This document shows positions 41,038-50,813 of a DNA stretch of 64,000 bases, piece by piece (positions within the stretch are counted from its first letter, which is position 1; each line of letters begins with the position of its first letter). The DNA lies in NCBI RefSeq assembly GCF_036568765.1, contig NZ_DATCRY010000019.1, forward strand, positions 1 through 64,000, given 5' to 3'. Both the position numbers and the translations under genes were made by a program. Below the pieces are notes generated by a model, which did not search any database, was not told the origin of the DNA, and was given only the letters and a program-made list of their open reading frames with translations. Source of the DNA: GSA-30 sp036568765 (GTDB taxonomy: Bacteria; Pseudomonadota; Gammaproteobacteria; Xanthomonadales; Rhodanobacteraceae).

Positions 41038-42696
41038 ATGCGTCACCGGAACCTGTCTCCGCGCCTGGCTGGATGTTGTTGTGCCCTGTTCGTGCTCGCC
41101 ACCGGTGCCTGGGCGCAGACGCCCACCGCGCCAGTCGTACCCGCGCCTATCGATGCCAACGCGTCGGCTACCCTGCCGGCACAACTGGCCGATTTCCCTG
41201 CGTACATGGACAGCGTGCGCAAGACGTTCGACGTACCGGGCATCGCCGTGGCGATCGTCAAAGACGGCAAGGTGGTGATGGAGCAGGGCTTCGGCCTGCG
41301 CGAGATCGGCAAGCCGGAGCCGGTCGATGCGCATACGTTGTTCGCTATCGCATCGAACACCAAGGCCTTTACCGCCGCTTCGCTGCAGATGCTTGCCGAG
41401 CAGGGCAAGCTGAAGATGGACGATCCGGTGATCGATCATCTGCCGTGGTTCCAGATGTCCGATCCTTATGTCACGCGCGAAATGCGCGTCCGCGATCTGC
41501 TGGCGCACCGCAGTGGCCTGGGCCTGGGTGCAGGCGATTTGCTGTATTGGCCGCCCACCTCGTATTCGACCAAGGAAGTGGTCGAGCGGTTGCGCAATGT
41601 GCCCCTGGCGACGAGTTTCCGTAGTGCCTATGCCTACGACAACATCCTGTTTGCCGTTGCCACGCTGGTCATCGAAAACACATCGGGCCAGAGCTACGCG
41701 GATTTCCTGCGCAACAACATCTTCAAGCCTGTAGGCATGGATGAAACGCTGGTCGACATGACGTATCTCAAGCCCGGTATGGACGTGGCTGTGGGTCATG
41801 CGAAATTCGACTTCAAAGATTTGAAGCCGGTGCCGCCGATGGCGTGGTCCAACAATCCCGGTGCTGGCGGTATTTATGCCAGCGTGCACGACTTGGCCAA
41901 ATGGATGAACGTGCAACTGGCCGGGGGCGCGTTGCCCTCGTCCGATGGCAAGGAGAAGCGTCTGTTCACGCAGAACAGCCAGGATCAGATGTGGTCGATG
42001 CTCACCCCGATGAAGATCGGCAAGCCGTCGGTGCCGGAACTGGCAAGCACCAAGTCGAATTTCGCCGGTTACGGTGAGGGTTGGTTCTTGTCCGACTACC
42101 GTGGCGAGCGGCTGGTCTGGCACACGGGCGGTTGGCCGGGCATGGTCTCGCGCCTGACCCTGGTGCCCGAACAGCACCTGGGTATCGTGGTGCTGACGAA
42201 CCAGGAATCCGGCGCCGCTTTCAATGCGGTGACCTATCGTGTGCTCGATGCGTATCTCGGCCACAACAAGACCGATTGGGTTGCCGCATATGACAAGGCG
42301 GTGAAGAAGGCCGAAGGCAATGCGGACGATAGCTGGAAGAAGCACGAGACATCACGCGACAAGAGCGGCAAGCCGTCATTGCCGATAGCGGGCTACGCCG
42401 GTACCTATCGCGATCGTTGGTACGGCGATGTCATCGTCAGCCAGGAAGGCGGCAAGCTGCGCATGCGTTTTTCCAAGACGGCGCAACTGGTCGGTACGAT
42501 GACGCCATGGCAGCACGATAGCTTCATCGTGCGCTGGGACGATCGTTCGCTCAATGCCGACGCGTTCGTGACGTATTCGCTGGATGCCGACGGCAAGATT
42601 CGCGATGTTCGGATGGAGCCGATTTCGCCGCTGACCGATTTCAGTTTCGACTTCCAGGATCTGCGCCTGGAGCCGGTGGCCAAGAAGGGCGATTGA
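41038..42696 (+). CDS. Exported serine hydrolase, beta-lactamase class C-like, with DUF3471 tail
   Basis: 552 residues with a signal peptide (GCCCALFVLATGAWA). The penicillin-binding-type motifs are present: SNTK (SxxK) near residue 105, YDN (YxN) near 200, and HTGG near 361 in place of KTG. Residues about 440-552 (IAGYAGTYRDRWYGDVIVSQEGGKLRMRF...) match the DUF3471 domain often fused to such hydrolases. Possible activities are D-amino-acid peptidase, esterase or carboxypeptidase; true beta-lactamase activity is less likely with this architecture. It acts in the periplasm or outside. Confidence 0.88.
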   Translation: MRHRNLSPRLAGCCCALFVLATGAWAQTPTAPVVPAPIDANASATLPAQLADFPAYMDSVRKTFDVPGIAVAIVKDGKVVMEQGFGLREIGKPEPVDAHTLFAIASNTKAFTAASLQMLAEQGKLKMDDPVIDHLPWFQMSDPYVTREMRVRDLLAHRSGLGLGAGDLLYWPPTSYSTKEVVERLRNVPLATSFRSAYAYDNILFAVATLVIENTSGQSYADFLRNNIFKPVGMDETLVDMTYLKPGMDVAVGHAKFDFKDLKPVPPMAWSNNPGAGGIYASVHDLAKWMNVQLAGGALPSSDGKEKRLFTQNSQDQMWSMLTPMKIGKPSVPELASTKSNFAGYGEGWFLSDYRGERLVWHTGGWPGMVSRLTLVPEQHLGIVVLTNQESGAAFNAVTYRVLDAYLGHNKTDWVAAYDKAVKKAEGNADDSWKKHETSRDKSGKPSLPIAGYAGTYRDRWYGDVIVSQEGGKLRMRFSKTAQLVGTMTPWQHDSFIVRWDDRSLNADAFVTYSLDADGKIRDVRMEPISPLTDFSFDFQDLRLEPVAKKGD

Positions 42697-42728
42697 CGGG
42701 GTTTATCGCAAGGTTCACCCCTTTCCGG

Positions 42729-42752
42729 CCTCCCCCTGCAAGCAGGGGGAGG
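42729..42752. terminator. Bidirectional hairpin between convergent genes
   Basis: CCTCCCCCTGC-AA-GCAGGGGGAGG, a perfect 11-bp stem with a two-base spacer (loop forms by opening a pair). It lies between the serine hydrolase and the VOC gene, which converge. No strong T-run; it may be part of a dispersed repeat family. Confidence 0.55.
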
Positions 42753-42782
42753 AGTAAAGCACTCAGGGATTGGGAAAGATAC

Positions 42783-43199
42783 TCAGGCTCCTTGCCAGGG
42801 GTCATAGCTCCCAAACCACCACAAATGCCCCTCCGGGTCGGCACAGCTGTATCCGGCACCGCCATAGTCCTGCTCGGAATAATCGTCCAGAATTACCGCG
42901 CCGGCCGCCTTGGCCATTTCGTAATGCGCTTTGCAATCCTTGACGATCACACAGGCGCATTGCGTTTCGCGCCCGGCAATTTCGTCCGGCTGCACCATGT
43001 GCCGGCTGAAATTCCCATCGCTGCGAGCCTCGCTCAACATCAGCATGCCCGCGCCATATGTAAGCTGCGCATGCACGATCTTGCCATCCTCTTCGTAGAC
43101 CGCCTGTTTCTCGAAACCGAATCCCTTGCATAGCCAGTCGATCATGCTGCGCGCATCGCGATAGCGCAGGCAAGGGATGATGGTGCTGCCGCTGTTCAT
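42783..43199 (-). CDS. VOC (glyoxalase/bleomycin-resistance fold) protein
   Basis: 138 residues with the two beta-alpha-beta-beta-beta units of the vicinal oxygen chelate fold: TIIPCLRYRDARSMIDWLCKGFGFEKQAVYEEDGKIVHAQLTYGAGMLML, then CACVIVKDCKAHYEMAKAAGAVILDDYSEQDYGGAGYSCADPEGHLWWFGSY. It resembles the PhnB/glyoxalase-like subgroup. Ligand or substrate not predictable. Its stop faces the serine hydrolase. Confidence 0.85.
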   Translation of the reverse strand: MNSGSTIIPCLRYRDARSMIDWLCKGFGFEKQAVYEEDGKIVHAQLTYGAGMLMLSEARSDGNFSRHMVQPDEIAGRETQCACVIVKDCKAHYEMAKAAGAVILDDYSEQDYGGAGYSCADPEGHLWWFGSYDPWQGA

Positions 43200-43224
43200 C
43201 GTGCCGCCCTCCCGTGGATGATGC

Positions 43225-45669
43225 TCAAGGTTTCTTGTCGTCGCCCTCGTTGCCGTCGCTGACTACCGTGGGCACATCGGCTTTGGCAACGGTCTGGCGG
43301 ACAGTATGGATCACCATATCCTGCGGACTGCTCAGGGGCATGTCGGCCGCGCGCAGCTTTCGCAGCAGTTCGAATAGAATATCGCTCTTGACCCCGCCGG
43401 CATCGCGTGGGCTCTTGACGTAACCGGTGCAGACGAAGGTCATCGTGCCACCGTCCAGATTGTCCAGGGTCACGCTCGGCGCGGGAGTTTCCAGAGTCGA
43501 CGGGTGGTTGCGGAATACATCCAGGACGATCTTGCGTGCATTGTCGGCATCGGTGCTAAGCGGCAGCGACAGCTGCAGCTGAACACGTCCTTGAGCATGG
43601 CCCAGGGTCACGTTGCGCACGTTCTGGCTGATGAATTGCGAATTAGGCACGATCATGGTCGAGCGGTCGCCCATCTGGATCTCGGTCGCACGCACGTTGA
43701 TGCGCCGGATATCGCCCTCCACGCCGCCGCCCAGGCTGACCCAATCGCCGACTTTGACTGGACGTTCGGCCAGCAGAATCAATCCGGAAATGAAATTCTG
43801 CACGATGGCCTGCAGGCCGAAGCCGATACCTACCGACAGGGCGCTGGCAACCCAGGCGATACTCTGCAGGTTGACCTTCAGCGCGGCCAATGCGAGCACG
43901 AAGACCACGATACCGCCGACATAGCCGAGCAGCGTGACGATCGAATTCTGCATGCCCAGTTCGAGCGTTGTCTTAGGCAGCAACTGGCCGCTCAGCCACT
44001 GCTTGATCGTGCGCACCGCGATCATGCCGACCAGCACCACCAGTAGCGCTTCGAAGATATCGCTTGGCACGATCGGCAGCGATCCAAGCGAGGCGCCGGT
44101 GAACAACTGGTTGACCCGGGCCATCAGCTCGCCGGGGCCGGCACCGTAACGCGAGAACAGCAACGAGATGGCGAACAGCAGCAAGAACGCGCGCGCGACA
44201 CCCGAGAGGATGGTGGCGGTCTGTTCCAACCGTTCGCTGGGTACGCCGAAGGCCTCCTGCATGCGTTGGCCGCTTCGCTCATGCGGGGCGAACAGCGTTT
44301 CGAACAAATCATTGATCAGGTGCGAGAACAGATAGAGCGAGGTGACGATGACGGCCGTCCAGAGCATTTGCCTCGCGATCGCCAGGGACAGGGCGAAATA
44401 GCCGGTTGCCACCGCCAGCCAGCACAGCACTACGCCAGCAAAGGCGGCCGCGATCATCAGGCCGACCCACAGCGGCCGCCGTGCCGGCGTATCGCCGGCG
44501 GCGAGCATCGCCCGGCGCGCCTGGCCCAGTCGCAGCAGGACGGCGGCGATCAACGTACTGATGATCAGCGACAGGATGCCGTTGGTGGTGACGACCGCAG
44601 CCAGTCCGGCACCGATGTCCTGATTGATGCGGTTGACTGTGCCGAGCAGGAAGCCTACCGCGGCAAGCAGCCAAGGAAAGGGCGATAGATGCTGCGCCGT
44701 GTCGTCCGATAGCGTCGGCATGCGCCAGGAAGGCCGCTTGACGCTGAGCAGCGCACGGCCAAGCCCAGTGACATAGGCGGCAAAGCAGGTCAGGCGCACC
44801 AGCGAATGGAGGAAATTGGCGACATCGTCGTCGAGCAGGCCATTCCAGTTCAGCGACTGGAAAATGCAGTAGGCGGCAAAGCCTGCGCACAACGTGGTAA
44901 TCAGCACGATCAGCGTGGCCAGCGCGCTGCGGCGCAAGTGGCCATTAGGCAATCGGGTGCTGGCTACCTTCAATACGAAGGCCTCGATATAACGGCGACC
45001 GATCACCAGTGCCACGGCCAGCAGCAGGAACAGCACGAAAGGAAGCCGGTTGGGAGCCTGCCAGGCCTGTTGAAGCGAGCTGCCAATATCCGCGCCGAGC
45101 AGGCGCAGCTCGCGCATATCGCTGGGCAGGTCGGTCGATAGCGTCGACCAGAAGCTGCGGCTAAACGGTGTTGCGATGCGTTGGGATAGTTCCGCTTCGA
45201 ACGCATCGCGCTGCAGGCCAGCGATGCGATTGGCAACCTGGCCCCCCGTTTGCGCCAGCACAATGGCCTGCTTGATCTGACCATCGATATCCGACTGTGC
45301 CCGAGTCAGCTCCTTGCGCTGCTGGGCCAGGTCCGCCGGTTCCGGCGGTGCACCTTTGGCCGGCGGCGGGCCAAGAACGTCGAGCTTGGCCTTGATGCCT
45401 TCGCTTTGCGGCTTGAGGTTGTCCGCCAGTTGTCCTGCCTCCTGCTGGACCGCGAGCGCCTTGCCGCGCAACTCGCCGAACTGGCTGTCGCCCAGCTTGG
45501 TGTCCTTGTCGTTGATGGTCTGCTCGATGCCGGTGAGCTGGTCCTGCAGCTGATCGACCGTGGGCGGCGCGGAGGCGCTGGAGGCTGGCGCGGGCAGGTC
45601 CTGCGCTGGAGAGCTGGCCGCAACCAGCAGCAGCGGAAGGGCGATGAGGAGTCGTTGCAATAGGGGCAT
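43225..45669 (-). CDS. Mechanosensitive channel, DUF3772-MscS type
   Basis: 814 residues from ATG 45669 (ATG 45711 is in frame but adds a non-signal stretch). Signal peptide MPLLQRLLIALPLLLVAASSPAQ, periplasmic helical DUF3772 region (about 35-150), then around ten membrane segments and the MscS core (AWVASALSVGIGFGLQAIVQNFISGLILLAERPVKVGDWVSLGGGVEGDIRRINVRATEIQMGDRSTMIVPNSQFISQNVRN). The Gly/Ala-rich pore helix and the conserved FISGLILL are clear. It opens when membrane tension rises and releases solutes during osmotic downshock. The endonuclease V gene is divergent. Confidence 0.92.
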   Translation of the reverse strand: MPLLQRLLIALPLLLVAASSPAQDLPAPASSASAPPTVDQLQDQLTGIEQTINDKDTKLGDSQFGELRGKALAVQQEAGQLADNLKPQSEGIKAKLDVLGPPPAKGAPPEPADLAQQRKELTRAQSDIDGQIKQAIVLAQTGGQVANRIAGLQRDAFEAELSQRIATPFSRSFWSTLSTDLPSDMRELRLLGADIGSSLQQAWQAPNRLPFVLFLLLAVALVIGRRYIEAFVLKVASTRLPNGHLRRSALATLIVLITTLCAGFAAYCIFQSLNWNGLLDDDVANFLHSLVRLTCFAAYVTGLGRALLSVKRPSWRMPTLSDDTAQHLSPFPWLLAAVGFLLGTVNRINQDIGAGLAAVVTTNGILSLIISTLIAAVLLRLGQARRAMLAAGDTPARRPLWVGLMIAAAFAGVVLCWLAVATGYFALSLAIARQMLWTAVIVTSLYLFSHLINDLFETLFAPHERSGQRMQEAFGVPSERLEQTATILSGVARAFLLLFAISLLFSRYGAGPGELMARVNQLFTGASLGSLPIVPSDIFEALLVVLVGMIAVRTIKQWLSGQLLPKTTLELGMQNSIVTLLGYVGGIVVFVLALAALKVNLQSIAWVASALSVGIGFGLQAIVQNFISGLILLAERPVKVGDWVSLGGGVEGDIRRINVRATEIQMGDRSTMIVPNSQFISQNVRNVTLGHAQGRVQLQLSLPLSTDADNARKIVLDVFRNHPSTLETPAPSVTLDNLDGGTMTFVCTGYVKSPRDAGGVKSDILFELLRKLRAADMPLSSPQDMVIHTVRQTVAKADVPTVVSDGNEGDDKKP

Positions 45670-45765
45670 TCGGGGATGATCCCGGCGTCGGTGGACAGGG
45701 TCAATCGTCACAAGCGATTTATATCGGTCGTGTACGATGCAACGTTCAGGCTACGAAGTCATGGC

Positions 45766-46452
45766 GTGACGACATCTCCCTCAATTTCCGGACTGGCGGG
45801 CTCTTGGCCAGCATGGGACGGCGACATCGCCAAGGCCCGCGCCCTGCAGACCCAACTGGCCGCCCTGGTGCGAATCCAGGACGATTTCCCGCCGCTGCAC
45901 AGGGTTGCCGGCGTGGATGTGGGGTTCGAGGCCGGTGGTGCGGTAACGCGCGCGGCTGCGGTATTGCTGGATGCGCAGACACTGATTCCCGTCGCCGATG
46001 CGTTGGCGCGGCTGCCTACGCGCATGCCATATATCCCTGGCTTGTTGTCGTTCCGTGAATTGCCGGCGGTGCTGGAAGCTTTGGCCGGGCTGCCGGAACG
46101 TCCTGACCTGGTTTTTGTCGATGGCCAAGGCATCGCGCATCCTCGTGGACTAGGCATTGCCGCCCACCTGGGCGTCACCTTGGACATCCCCGCTATCGGC
46201 GTGGCCAAGAGCATCCTGGTGGGCCGGCATGCCGACTTGGATGAGCGGCGCGGCGCGCGGGCCGAGCTCATCTATCGCGGCCGGGTGGTGGGTATTGCGT
46301 TGCGCAGCAAGGACAAGGTCAAGCCTTTGATCGTGTCGCCGGGCCATCGCGTTGACATGACTACCGCGGCCGACCTGGTGCTGCGCTGCTGCTCGCGCTA
46401 TCGGTTGCCCGAGCCCACGCGCTGGGCCGATAAGCTGGCCTCGCGACGCTGA
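45766..46452 (+). CDS. nfi: Endonuclease V
   Basis: 228 residues from GTG 45766, the usual family length; an in-frame ATG at 45676 adds 30 residues not typical of the family and lies almost on the divergent channel start. Motifs: VAGVDVGFE (catalytic Asp), YIPGLLSFRELPAVLEAL, LVFVDGQGIAHPRGLGIAAHLGV (second Asp and His), IGVAKSILVG, SKDKVKPLIVSPGHRVDM. The enzyme nicks DNA one base 3' of deaminated adenine (hypoxanthine) to start repair. The start is uncertain because no strong ribosome site precedes the GTG. Confidence 0.9.
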   Translation: MTTSPSISGLAGSWPAWDGDIAKARALQTQLAALVRIQDDFPPLHRVAGVDVGFEAGGAVTRAAAVLLDAQTLIPVADALARLPTRMPYIPGLLSFRELPAVLEALAGLPERPDLVFVDGQGIAHPRGLGIAAHLGVTLDIPAIGVAKSILVGRHADLDERRGARAELIYRGRVVGIALRSKDKVKPLIVSPGHRVDMTTAADLVLRCCSRYRLPEPTRWADKLASRR

Positions 46453-46498
46453 ACGCTCGCGCCCTTACAATAGCCGTCCATCCTGCCCAGGCACGCCC

Positions 46499-48346
46499 AT
46501 GATTTTCCGCTGGTTCGAGTCGCTGATCGACGCCTTCAAGGAGCCGGTCGACAGCATGCCGCCCAAATCGGTGTGGCGCTTCTACGTGTTCTATTTGCGT
46601 CAGGTCTGGCCCGTGTTCGGTGCTGCTCTGGTGGTAGGGTTCGGCGTGGCGCTCGTCGAGGTATCGCTATTCGGCTTTGTCGGTAGCATCGTCGACATGG
46701 CGAAGGGTGTGCCGGGCAAAGATTTTTTCCATCTGCACGCTAACGAGCTCTTGTGGATGGGTTTTGTCGCGTTGATCGCGCGTCCGATCTTGCTGGCCCT
46801 GCACGATCTGCTCGTCAACCAAGCCATCCTTCCGCACCTGACCAATCGCATTCGCTGGCAGAATCATCGCTACGTCATCCGGCAAAGCCTGGGCTTCTTT
46901 CAGAACGATTACGCAGGCCGCATCGCCAATCGCATCATGCAGACCGGGGCGTCGCTGCGCGAATCGGCCGTGCAGATCGTCGATGCGATCTGGTATGTGG
47001 CGATCTATACCGGCAGTGCGCTGATCATGTTCGCGCAGGCCGATATGTGGCTGGCGCTGCCGTTGTTCGTCTGGCTGTTTGCCTATGTCGGCACCCTGGC
47101 ATATTTCGTGCCGCGCACCAAAGAACGTTCCTGGAAACAGTCCGAAGCGCGTTCCAAGCTGATGGGCCGCATTGTCGACGGCTATAGCAATATCCTCACG
47201 CTGAAACTGTTCGCGCATACCCATCGCGAAGAGAACTATGTGGCCGACGCCATGCGCGAGCAGACCGGCAAGCTGCGCCTCATGACTCGCCTGACGACGG
47301 CGATGGATACCACAATCACGATCATCAATGGCTTCTTGATCGTCGGCACTTCCGCCCTGGCATTGTGGCTATGGAGCGAAGGCAAGGTGACGGTGGGGGC
47401 GATCGCGCTTTCCACGGGTCTGGTGATTCGCATCAACAACATGTCCGGCTGGATCATGTGGGTGGTCAACGGCATTTTCGAAAACGTCGGCACCGTGCAG
47501 GACGGGCTGGAGACGATCTCGCAGCCGCGCACGGTACAAGACCGCCCGGACGCAGTGCCGCTGGTGGTGCGCGAAGGCGGCGTGCGTTTCGAAGATATCC
47601 ATTTCCACTACGGGAAGGCAGGCGGCGTCATGGCCGGGCTCGACCTCACCGTGCACCCTGGCGAAAAGATCGGTGTGGTCGGGCCTTCGGGCGCGGGCAA
47701 GTCGACCTTGGTCAATGTGCTGCTGCGCCTGTACGACCTGGCCGATGGCCGCATTCTCATCGACGGCCAGGATATCGCCGGTGTGAGCCAGGAAAGCCTG
47801 CGTTCGCAAATCGGTGTGGTGACTCAGGACACATCGCTGCTGCATCGCTCGATCCGCGATAACCTGCTCTACGGGCGACCGGATGCCAGCGAGGCAGAAA
47901 TCGCAGAGGCCGTGCGCAAGGCGCGGGCGGATGAATTCATCCCGGAGCTGGTCGATGGCGAAGGGCGGGTAGGGTTCGACGCACATGTGGGCGAGCGGGG
48001 CGTCAAGCTCAGCGGCGGCCAGCGCCAGCGCATCGCTATCGCGCGTGTCTTGCTGAAGGATGCGCCGATCCTGATTCTGGACGAAGCCACTTCGGCCCTG
48101 GATTCGGAATCGGAAGCGGCGATTCAGGATAGCCTCGAGCTCCTGATGCAGGGCAAGACGGTCATAGCCATCGCACATCGCCTTTCGACGATTGCGCGTA
48201 TGGATCGACTGGTGGTGATGGATAAGGGCATCGTGGTCGAGAGCGGCACGCATGCGCAGTTGATCGAGCACGGCGGTCTGTATGCGCGGCTGTGGGCGCA
48301 CCAGACAGGCGGTTTCGTTGCCGAAGAGGATCGCGTGACAGCGTGA
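46499..48346 (+). CDS. ABC transporter, fused permease and ATPase (exporter type)
   Basis: 615 residues. Six membrane helices in about 1-340 (for example YLRQVWPVFGAALVVGFGVALVEVSLFGFVGSIVDMA). The nucleotide-binding domain follows at about 360-600: Walker A VVGPSGAGKST, Q-loop GVVTQDTSLLHRS, signature KLSGGQRQRIAIARVLL, Walker B ILILDEATSALD and H-loop VIAIAHRLST. All catalytic motifs are present. A half-transporter that would work as a homodimer and export a lipid, peptide or drug; the ligand is unknown. Starts 46 bp after the endonuclease V stop. Confidence 0.93.
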   Translation: MIFRWFESLIDAFKEPVDSMPPKSVWRFYVFYLRQVWPVFGAALVVGFGVALVEVSLFGFVGSIVDMAKGVPGKDFFHLHANELLWMGFVALIARPILLALHDLLVNQAILPHLTNRIRWQNHRYVIRQSLGFFQNDYAGRIANRIMQTGASLRESAVQIVDAIWYVAIYTGSALIMFAQADMWLALPLFVWLFAYVGTLAYFVPRTKERSWKQSEARSKLMGRIVDGYSNILTLKLFAHTHREENYVADAMREQTGKLRLMTRLTTAMDTTITIINGFLIVGTSALALWLWSEGKVTVGAIALSTGLVIRINNMSGWIMWVVNGIFENVGTVQDGLETISQPRTVQDRPDAVPLVVREGGVRFEDIHFHYGKAGGVMAGLDLTVHPGEKIGVVGPSGAGKSTLVNVLLRLYDLADGRILIDGQDIAGVSQESLRSQIGVVTQDTSLLHRSIRDNLLYGRPDASEAEIAEAVRKARADEFIPELVDGEGRVGFDAHVGERGVKLSGGQRQRIAIARVLLKDAPILILDEATSALDSESEAAIQDSLELLMQGKTVIAIAHRLSTIARMDRLVVMDKGIVVESGTHAQLIEHGGLYARLWAHQTGGFVAEEDRVTA

Positions 48347-48498
48347 TTTGGTTAGGCTGACACGAGGTTCTGAGGAAGTCTCATGGAAGGAGCGGATGAT
48401 CTCCTGCTTGAATCCAGGATGTGGCGGATAGTTCCATAAAACGGCACGAACTAAATTCGTGCGGTCCGCTACGGGCGATGGGGAAGAGGTAGATCTGC

Positions 48499-50133
48499 AT
48501 GGATGCAACGAAACGTTTTTTTCGAGCTTGCCTTACGCTATTTGTTTTTTTGTTCATCGGTACGTGCGAAGCCACGGCTGCATCGTCGACAGACGATCAG
48601 GACCCCAAGCCCGCGACCTCGCTGGCCGAACTCAGCGCGGGTGAAATATCCCGGCTTGAAAGGCTCTTGAATGTCGAGTTGAATGCGTTGGCTAACGGAA
48701 AATCGTATCTCGATGAAGATCTTACTAGTTTCAACCTGAGAGTCTCGATCGATCCGATAAGAGACGCTGTCGTCATCGATATGGACGAGAAATATGGTCC
48801 CTTGGAGGATTCGCCGGAACTGGGGGATCTTCGGAGGCTCCTTGATAATAAGGCGGTGTGGCTGTTACGTCGTGACGTTGAATTTGAGAACCTATATTTT
48901 ACTTATGGCGGCAAGGATCCCAGCTTCTGGTTTCCTGACTATGGTAAGCCGGCACAAGTCAGGCCGTTAGATGGGAGCTATCGAGACAAGAGCGATTCTA
49001 GAGGTTTAGGAGGGGTGGCTATTTCGGCAGGGCACGGACGATATCATCATTACAAGTGGGGATGGGTATTTCAAAGGGATGCTAAGCAAGGAAATGGAAT
49101 TCAAGAGGATTTGATCACTCAAGATTACGCGGAGGCACTACAGGCGGCTTTGGCGACTCATGCGGGTGATTATGCCTTTTTTTCGAGAGCCATGTCTGGG
49201 GTTCGCGATGACGGATTTCCTTGGAGAGAGATGGCGGCACGATACTACTTGGAGAACAACTATCCTAACAGGCCGGATATATGGAATACGAATAAAGAGT
49301 CTGTGAGAGATGATCGTGAATTAAAGGATGACATTAATAGTAGGGCAATCCATGCTAATGTCCTTGGCGTCAACGCGCTTATACATTTGCACACTAATGC
49401 CGGGGGTGGGAGTGGGGCGGAGGCGGTATTTCATGGGGGTAGGATTGTGGATGAGAAAATGGCGCAAAGTATTTTGTGCTATATGGATGAGCTCATAAAA
49501 TCCACAAAATATAAAGATTTCAAGGTGAAGAGATATCCCATTCCAAGGACGGACCTTGCGTTGAATAGATTGGCCTCTATGCCTTCTGTAGTTGTCGAAG
49601 TTGGATATCACTCTAATCCGAATGACGCTGTCGCCCTTCAAGATCCGGATTTCATGAAGGCAGCTATGAAGGGAGTGGCAAAAGGCTATAGAGCCTTTGT
49701 GCAAAGGGAAGAGTGTCATCACTTCGGTGTCGATAAAGTTGACGACCTTGCATCGTATATCGACGGAGATTTTGGAAAGCTTGTCAGTTTTCCGATAAAG
49801 ATGAACTACGCCGGCTATCCGCACGGGAATGTCGAGGCCAAAGTCGAATTTCTTGAATGTCCGGTGAACTGGTACTGCGATGGACGTCGCGGATTGATTC
49901 GCTTGCTGGATGTGAAAGAAAAGATCGCGAGCTATGGATTTCAGTGTCACATGGGAGGGCCGATACCGATGGCGTCGTTTCTTATCAGGACGACCTTGAT
50001 CGATTCGGATGGCGTTGAGACGACGCCAGTCGAGCATCGCGTGACTTGTGGAGATCCTTCGGGAAGTGGAGTGCCTGATGGTCCTTCCGGTCTTATCCTG
50101 GCAAGCGCTCAATGGGTTGGGAGTGCGTCCTGA
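48499..50133 (+). CDS. Exported N-acetylmuramoyl-L-alanine amidase (Amidase_3) with unknown C-terminal domain
   Basis: 544 residues, signal peptide FRACLTLFVFLFIGTCEATA. Amidase_3 features between about 170 and 400: GVAISAGHGRYHHY (zinc His), GNGIQEDLITQDYAEAL (zinc Glu), NALIHLHTNAGGGSG (zinc His) and PSVVVEVGYHSNPNDAVALQDPDFMKAAMKGVAKGYRAF (catalytic Glu). The fold is expanded relative to AmiA/AmiC because the first and second zinc ligands are far apart and a large insertion separates them from the last. Residues about 405-544 form an unrecognised domain with several Cys. Codon use and GC are visibly lower than in neighbouring genes, so recent transfer is possible. It would cut the stem peptide from peptidoglycan. 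Confidence 0.8.
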   Translation: MDATKRFFRACLTLFVFLFIGTCEATAASSTDDQDPKPATSLAELSAGEISRLERLLNVELNALANGKSYLDEDLTSFNLRVSIDPIRDAVVIDMDEKYGPLEDSPELGDLRRLLDNKAVWLLRRDVEFENLYFTYGGKDPSFWFPDYGKPAQVRPLDGSYRDKSDSRGLGGVAISAGHGRYHHYKWGWVFQRDAKQGNGIQEDLITQDYAEALQAALATHAGDYAFFSRAMSGVRDDGFPWREMAARYYLENNYPNRPDIWNTNKESVRDDRELKDDINSRAIHANVLGVNALIHLHTNAGGGSGAEAVFHGGRIVDEKMAQSILCYMDELIKSTKYKDFKVKRYPIPRTDLALNRLASMPSVVVEVGYHSNPNDAVALQDPDFMKAAMKGVAKGYRAFVQREECHHFGVDKVDDLASYIDGDFGKLVSFPIKMNYAGYPHGNVEAKVEFLECPVNWYCDGRRGLIRLLDVKEKIASYGFQCHMGGPIPMASFLIRTTLIDSDGVETTPVEHRVTCGDPSGSGVPDGPSGLILASAQWVGSAS

Positions 50134-50300
50134 AATCCGTTTGTCTCGAATGAGCTGGCTATGATCTGATCTACCAGACAGCCCGCCGTACGACTTAAGC
50201 CGCGGCGCCGCTAATCGCACACTTTTGAGCTTTCCTTGTCCCACGCTTCACGCCGCGCCGCGCAGTCTCGCGCTACGTCCGAACATCGCGGAGAACTGTC

Positions 50301-50813
50301 ATGCCCGAGAAGAAAACCATTCGTCGCGCCCAGGCCGACAAGCGCGCCGGCAAGTCGGCCAGCACACAAGCCGGTGAGTTCGTGCATGAAGAGATCGAGC
50401 ATGTGCGCGAAGGCAAGCATGGCGCGCGTTCGGCCAAGCAGGCCATCGCCATTGGCCTGTCCAAGGCGCGTCGTGCAGGCGTAAAGGTTCCCAAAAAGGG
50501 GGTTGCCAAAAAAAAGAGTGCGGCAAAGAGTGCAGCGCGTAAACGTCCAGCGACCAAAAAGGCCGCGTCACGCAAGGCCTCTTCCGAGACCACGGCCACA
50601 CGTAAGCGGGCCGCTACACGTGCGTTGAAGCGCGAAGGGTCGGGCAGTGCTTCGAAAACGGCGCTGTCGCGGCAGGCTCACGGTGCCGCTCGCAAGCGTA
50701 GCGCATCGAGTCGCTCCGCGGCAGCGAAGAAGGCCGTGCGCACCAAAGGTGCGAGCGGTCGTTCTGCGGCGGCAAAGAAGGCCGCGCGTACGCGTGCCAG
50801 GCGTGCTTCCTGA
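50301..50813 (+). CDS. DUF6496 protein with histone H1-like Lys/Arg/Ala tail
   Basis: 170 residues. The N-terminal 65 (KKTIRRAQADKRAGKSASTQAGEFVHEEIEHVREGKHGARSAKQAIAIGLSKARRAGVKV) match the small DUF6496 domain, in which KHGARSAKQAIAIGLSKARRAG is characteristic. The remaining 105 residues are a low-complexity array of KKAAA, RKR, SGRSAAAKKA repeats like eukaryotic histone H1 tails or AlgP/BpH2-like bacterial proteins. Strongly basic and likely to bind DNA without specificity. Repeat number could vary between strains. Confidence 0.8.
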   Translation: MPEKKTIRRAQADKRAGKSASTQAGEFVHEEIEHVREGKHGARSAKQAIAIGLSKARRAGVKVPKKGVAKKKSAAKSAARKRPATKKAASRKASSETTATRKRAATRALKREGSGSASKTALSRQAHGAARKRSASSRSAAAKKAVRTKGASGRSAAAKKAARTRARRAS

